A DNA stretch of 9,371 nucleotides from a bacterium. Its GTDB lineage: Bacteria; Vulcanimicrobiota; Xenobia; RGZZ01. The notes under the pieces were generated by a model. That model did not search any database. It saw only the letters and a program-made list of their open reading frames with translations, and had not been told where the DNA came from. Numbering within the stretch: position 1 is the stretch's first letter; every line of letters begins with the position of its first letter. Made by a program: the position numbers and the translations under genes. The stretch covers positions 1-9,371 of the forward strand of contig JAJXVI010000051.1 of NCBI GenBank assembly GCA_021782195.1, in the 5' to 3' direction. Shown here piece by piece: positions 6,767-9,371 of the stretch.

Positions 6767-6784
6767 GAAGCGCTCCACCGCTTC
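6767..6784. repeat. Third hairpin in the divergent intergenic region
   Basis: GAAGCG (6767-6772) and CGCTTC (6779-6784) form a 6-bp stem with a six-base loop, CTCCAC. It lies 73 bases before the start of the exported protein gene and follows the two adjacent inverted repeats. An A-rich stretch (GAAAGATAAAAAC) follows it. Function unknown. Confidence 0.35.
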
Positions 6785-6856
6785 CTGAAAGATAAAAACA
6801 ACCTACTCGGTGGCGAAACTTGAACTCCGACAGCAGGGTTCGAGGGAGGAAGCCAG

Positions 6857-7486
6857 GTGCGTAGTCGGCTGCAGATCTGGGCGATCACGCTTGCGGTTCT
6901 GGTCCTGTCGTGCATACGACCGGGAAACGCCGTCACCGACCTGGTGACGAATGGCAACTTCAATTCGCCGAGCATCTCAAACTGGGTATATAACATAACT
7001 GCGACTTCGTGGAGCGGCAATATCTACTGCCTGGTCTCTGTCGGTACAAGCGAGGGGTGGTATAGCGGTTGGTCTGCCTCCTGGGGCCAGGCCGTCGTAT
7101 TATCGCCTGGGGCCACCATCACGCAGTCGATTCCGACCATTGCTGGCCAGATCTACCAACTGTCATTTGATACCTGCGCAGACAACACCGCAGGCGCGCA
7201 GATCCAGGCTTCTCTCGGAGGATCTGTTTTCGGAACGTGGACGCTGGGCGCCACAAACGTAAACGGGGGAATCGTGAACGCAACGGCCAGCATCGTGGCG
7301 CCAACCAATGGCGCCATCTTGACGTTCGGTTCCCTTGCCCAGTATCCCGTCATCGGCAACGTCACCGTCACCGGGCCAGCGGAGCCCACCCCCGAAACGG
7401 GTCTGCCCGCCCTGTATCTCGGTGCCCTGAGCTTCGTGTGGCTGGATCTGCGAACCCGCGGGCGAAAACGGCCGCTGACACCGTGA
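6857..7486 (+). CDS. Exported jelly-roll-like (DUF642/CBM-like) protein with PEP-CTERM-like tail
   Basis: This is a 209-residue secreted protein. The GTG start is supported by GGGAGGA at 6844-6850, six bases upstream. Residues 1-25 form a signal peptide (IWAITLAVLVLSC, cleavage probably after PGNA). The mature part begins LVTNGNFNSPSISNWVY, the opening typical of galactose-binding-like jelly-roll modules such as DUF642 and CBM4/9. It contains LSPGATITQSIPTIAGQIYQ (82-101), which fits the same fold family. The end has PTPETGLPALYLGAL (177-191), a hydrophobic run, then RTRGRKR. That resembles a PEP-CTERM or related exosortase signal, though the canonical PEP triplet is displaced or changed. A role at the cell surface or in extracellular matrix is likely. 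The ligand is unknown and no catalytic residues are apparent. Confidence 0.75.
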   Translation: MRSRLQIWAITLAVLVLSCIRPGNAVTDLVTNGNFNSPSISNWVYNITATSWSGNIYCLVSVGTSEGWYSGWSASWGQAVVLSPGATITQSIPTIAGQIYQLSFDTCADNTAGAQIQASLGGSVFGTWTLGATNVNGGIVNATASIVAPTNGAILTFGSLAQYPVIGNVTVTGPAEPTPETGLPALYLGALSFVWLDLRTRGRKRPLTP

Positions 7487-7574
7487 TCTGACAACTCGTT
7501 GGAATGAGGCCGAGAAACAAGATGACACGTGGCGTCAGAGACGGGTCTTGATTTCCTTCGGCTCGTCACTGACA

Positions 7575-7593
7575 CAATGAATCCGGATCATTG
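7575..7593. terminator. Short hairpin between convergent genes
   Basis: CAATGA (7575-7580) and TCATTG (7588-7593) pair around ATCCGGA. The structure overlaps the stop codon of the minus-strand YkgJ-family gene and lies about 90 bases after the plus-strand stop. There is no T-run, so a terminator role is only possible. Confidence 0.3.
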
Positions 7594-8124
7594 ACATCCG
7601 GCACGCTTTTCCTTCCATCCTGATCCCCCGACGGCACGTCGCACTACCTCCGTGATGCTCATCGGGACTGCACGCTCCCTGCGTACGAGGTAATCGAGGG
7701 CAACCAGTTCATCGTTCACGGCCTCGGCATCGACCAACGCGTCGGCAGGAGGATCTCCCTCCGTGAAGTTCAGCGAACACACCTCCACTGAGTCTCCAAA
7801 GCGCAGTGGCAAGCCGTGCGTGCGACAGATAAGCGGACGCTGCGCGTAGACGGAACATCGTCCTTGCAGCACGAGCGGACAGAGCGTATCGCTGGTCCCC
7901 TGCTCCAATGCCGCCGCCTGCCGCGCAACCTGGGCACGCCGAGACGGAGGAAGGGCCATCACCGCGTGCTCGATGGCAAGAGCTTCCAGAGGAAGCAGGG
8001 CCAGGTGAAGACGGCAACAGGCGCTGCAGCCGGGGGCGCAGCGAAGGGCATCGGGATGGCGTGCACGTGTCCGCTCGAAGTGCGCATCGACCCGCCCGAG
8101 CAGGCGAGCGTGCTCCTCGTTCAC
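7588..8124 (-). CDS. YkgJ-family cysteine-cluster protein (metal-binding, function unknown)
   Basis: This 178-residue cytoplasmic protein has the hallmark cluster CAPGCSACC (C29, C33, C36, C37), then C82, C90 and C100 in CPLVLQGRCSVYAQRPLICR, and C116 in CSLNF. The pattern CxxxCxxCC-n-CP...GRCxxYxxRPxxCR is that of the YkgJ / zinc- or iron-chelating CxxCxxCC family. Some members act in protein methylation, but most are uncharacterised. The GTG start is fixed by an in-frame TGA 15 bases upstream and by GGGAG at 8131-8135, six bases before the codon. No signal peptide or membrane helix is seen. It converges on the exported protein gene and shares no clear pathway with its neighbours. Confidence 0.9.
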   Translation of the reverse strand: MNEEHARLLGRVDAHFERTRARHPDALRCAPGCSACCRLHLALLPLEALAIEHAVMALPPSRRAQVARQAAALEQGTSDTLCPLVLQGRCSVYAQRPLICRTHGLPLRFGDSVEVCSLNFTEGDPPADALVDAEAVNDELVALDYLVRRERAVPMSITEVVRRAVGGSGWKEKRAGCQ

Positions 8125-8798
8125 GACACGCTCCCGTCTTCAAGTGCCGCAAAGGGTCGCCGCGCTCGCCCCAGCGGAGCGCACGAAAGAGACGCCTCCC
8201 GTCGACATGCAAGTACAGACCTCTGCGAACGGCCTTGAAAGGGATGAGAAGAAATCCACCCTGCGGGGTATAAGCAAAACACGGATGCTATCACCTGCAA
8301 CTCCAGAACAGCCTCCACCGGCTCCAGTCAGGGAAGTCTTCCACGACTCTCAAGAACGTCTGATGGAAAATCCAAAGTGGACCTACCGTTGCCAGGTTTG
8401 GTAGACCCGGTGCAGATTTCTATCGGTCTCCACAAACCCAAGCAGCACCCCCACGCCTATCACGAGTGTAAAGAGTATTCCTCCAGCATATCCGCCAGAA
8501 AACGGCATCTTCCATATTGCCCGAACTCACTCCAGAGACCACACAAACCGGACGGCCCCTGTCGCCCTGCAAGAACAGAGAAAAAGACGTGGTGGCATGG
8601 CCTCCTTTTCGTTGCGGCCGCGATTTGCCAGTCCCCTGCTCTTCTGCGGACCCGAGCGGGCCCTTGCCAACACGCACACGCACCGGTTCGCCAGTGACCG
8701 CACACTTGCACCGAGAGATGACGCGAAGTCTCATTGTGTACAACCGCCCTCGGTCGAGACGAAGAAAGCCGCAGCCACCGCCGACTGGAGGTGCAAAC
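8125..8798. other. 674-base region mostly without recognisable genes
   Basis: This region separates the divergent YkgJ-family gene (minus) and the FGE-like gene (plus). Several open frames of 65 to 130 codons overlap here on both strands. Their translations are arginine-, serine- and proline-rich, mutually overlapping, and unlike known proteins. The one frame that reads like a protein is the short minus-strand membrane peptide at 8383-8508. I found no convincing promoter, terminator or repeat. Confidence 0.5.
8383..8508 (-). CDS. Possible 41-residue single-helix membrane protein
   Basis: A minus-strand frame starting with ATG at 8508 encodes 41 residues. It begins MPFSGGYAGG, continues with an uninterrupted hydrophobic stretch (ILFTLVIGVGVLLGFV, about 11-26), and ends in a polar, partly basic tail (ETDRNLHRVYQTWQR). 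The layout is that of a small inner-membrane protein or oxidase/complex accessory subunit with a short external N-terminus. The ribosome site is weak: GGAAG abuts the start codon. An in-frame TGA 21 bases upstream (8527-8529) excludes a longer form. I do not recognise the family. It could be a chance open frame, though the clean helix followed by a charged tail argues for a gene. Confidence 0.35.
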   Translation of the reverse strand: MPFSGGYAGGILFTLVIGVGVLLGFVETDRNLHRVYQTWQR

Positions 8799-9257
8799 GT
8801 GATTTCCTCAAGAAGCAAGACTTCCCCACCTCGCCAGACCTTCCTCTACCTTCTGGCAATCACGCTCGTGTGGTGCGGTGCCACCGATCACTCGAGAGTT
8901 TCGGCCACACCGCCCTCGAGCCAATTTCGATTCGTCGGGCGCAATGCGCAGGGCTACGAGCGATATGAGAATCGTGTCGACGGCACCATTCTGATCCGCG
9001 TGCCCGCAACCGTCTTCACGATGGGTTCGAGCATACCGGAGGCGCAGGAGGCGTTAGAACAAGCCGAGAGATACAGCGCCGGCTACGATCGCTCCATGGT
9101 GAACAACCAGTTGCCCGCCCACCGGGTACACGTGAATGCATTCTTCATGGCGAGAACGCCGGTGACCAACGCCCAGTTTCGTCAGTTCGTGGCCAGCAAG
9201 GGCCACGCCGCAACCGGCAACTGGCAACGCTACGCCGCGACTGACGGGGAACAGTGA
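8799..9257 (+). CDS. Exported FGE-sulfatase/SUMF1-like protein, interrupted after its N-terminal part
   Basis: The visible product is 152 residues. I chose the GTG at 8799 because GGAGG at 8787-8791 lies 7 bases upstream and a signal peptide follows directly (TFLYLLAITLVWCG, cleavage perhaps after RVSA). From about residue 62 it follows the start of the formylglycine-generating-enzyme fold: GTILIRVPATVFTMGSS, then LPAHRVHVNAFFMARTPVTN (105-124) and AQFRQFVASKGH (125-136). The domain normally runs some 200 residues further, including HPVVNVSW and RLPTEAEWE blocks. Here a TGA comes at 9255, and none of the three frames in the remaining 114 bases restores them. It is therefore a truncated or interrupted gene, or the end of an assembly. 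The family includes FGE, EgtB, PvdO and the nirK-linked NirV; this member cannot be assigned. Confidence 0.75.
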   Translation: MISSRSKTSPPRQTFLYLLAITLVWCGATDHSRVSATPPSSQFRFVGRNAQGYERYENRVDGTILIRVPATVFTMGSSIPEAQEALEQAERYSAGYDRSMVNNQLPAHRVHVNAFFMARTPVTNAQFRQFVASKGHAATGNWQRYAATDGEQ

Positions 9258-9371
9258 TGGACAAGAGGTTTGATCGGTGGCTCGGGCACGCTTCCGAGCG
9301 ACGGCTGCGAGCAAGGAGGTGACAATGGCGCAGTGCGGGCCGCGTGGGAAAGGCGAGTCGAACCCCGGTAA
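9258..9371 (+). other. Hairpin-rich segment replacing the expected 3' part of the FGE-like gene
   Basis: This tail does not continue the upstream protein domain. GCTCGG (9280-9285) pairs with CCGAGC (9293-9298), and CTGCG (9305-9309) pairs with CGCAG (9329-9333). A very strong ribosome-site-like stretch, AAGGAGGTGA (9313-9322), precedes an ATG at 9325 whose frame is open to the window end (MAQCGPRGKGES...). Two GTG-type sequences could be group II intron 5' ends: GTGAT at 9254 and GTGCG at 9333, the latter matching the GUGYG consensus. A structured RNA or the edge of a mobile element is possible, but domain V and any reverse transcriptase would lie beyond the window. Confidence 0.3.

Noticed and set aside
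6761..6823. 20-codon frame (MVEALHRFLKDKNNLLGGET) before the exported protein gene
   Set aside because: It reads like protein but has no ribosome site at a proper distance, is very short, and lies over a hairpin. It is not enough to call a gene.
6836..6856. tRNA T-loop-like GGTTCGAG
   Set aside because: The flanking bases do not form a T-stem and no acceptor, D or anticodon arms can be built around it.
8597..8968. 123-codon plus-strand frame starting MASFSLRPRF
   Set aside because: It runs through the signal-peptide region of the FGE-like gene in another frame and ends in it. The translation is low in structure and the alternative frame has a ribosome site and recognisable motifs.
9350..9371. 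Similarity of the window end (TCGAACCCCGGTAA) to a 23S rRNA stretch
   Set aside because: The resemblance is limited to about a dozen bases and the preceding sequence does not match rRNA. Too little to claim an rRNA gene.
9255..9371. Possible selenocysteine or read-through at the TGA of the FGE-like gene
   Set aside because: The frame stays open to a TAA at 9369-9371, but the read-through residues do not resemble the missing FGE blocks and this family is not known for selenocysteine at this position.

Overview
The window is GC-rich bacterial DNA. It opens inside a gene and closes on an interrupted one, so it looks like a contig fragment. The genes point to a Gram-negative, didermic organism. 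There is an outer-membrane beta-barrel with a signal peptide, a Tat-type Rieske protein, and two stretches resembling PEP-CTERM sorting tails. Such tails occur in exosortase-bearing phyla such as Proteobacteria, Myxococcota, Acidobacteriota, Gemmatimonadota and Verrucomicrobiota. I cannot assign a phylum from sequence alone.

Positions 1-4545 hold one compact plus-strand locus for nitrate-type metabolism. The C-terminal two thirds or so of a molybdopterin oxidoreductase (nitrate reductase / formate dehydrogenase-like) is followed by a four-cluster [4Fe-4S] ferredoxin subunit, a Tat-type Rieske [2Fe-2S] protein, a small two-helix membrane protein, and an MFS transporter of the NarK/NasA nitrate family. 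The first four genes overlap by 4, 4 and 8 bases, so they are probably translationally coupled. The transporter has its own ribosome binding site behind a 114-base leader containing a two-tier hairpin. The simplest reading is nitrate import plus a molybdenum reductase (or another Mo enzyme) fed through iron-sulphur carriers. No cytochrome b or NapC-type quinol module is visible.

Positions 4546-4956 contain no intact gene. They hold a stem-loop at the transporter stop, an orphan PEP-CTERM-like tail in a short open frame, and a 9-bp inverted repeat. On the minus strand, 4957-6567 encodes an alginate-export-like outer-membrane barrel. Its upstream region carries a perfect FNR/CRP-family box (TTGAT-N4-ATCAA), spaced as in a class II activated promoter. 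This ties the barrel to anaerobic or nitrogen-oxide control and so, by inference, to the neighbouring nitrate genes.

Positions 6660-6856 hold three consecutive hairpins. Then comes an exported jelly-roll-like protein with a PEP-CTERM-like tail (6857-7486, plus). A YkgJ-family cysteine-cluster protein (7588-8124, minus) converges on it. The 674 bases from 8125 to 8798 are mostly empty, apart from a possible 41-residue single-helix membrane protein (8383-8508, minus). The window ends with the N-terminal part of an FGE-sulfatase/SUMF1-like exported protein (8799-9257). It stops abruptly and is followed by 114 bases of hairpin-rich sequence that does not continue the domain, possibly an inserted element such as a group II intron.
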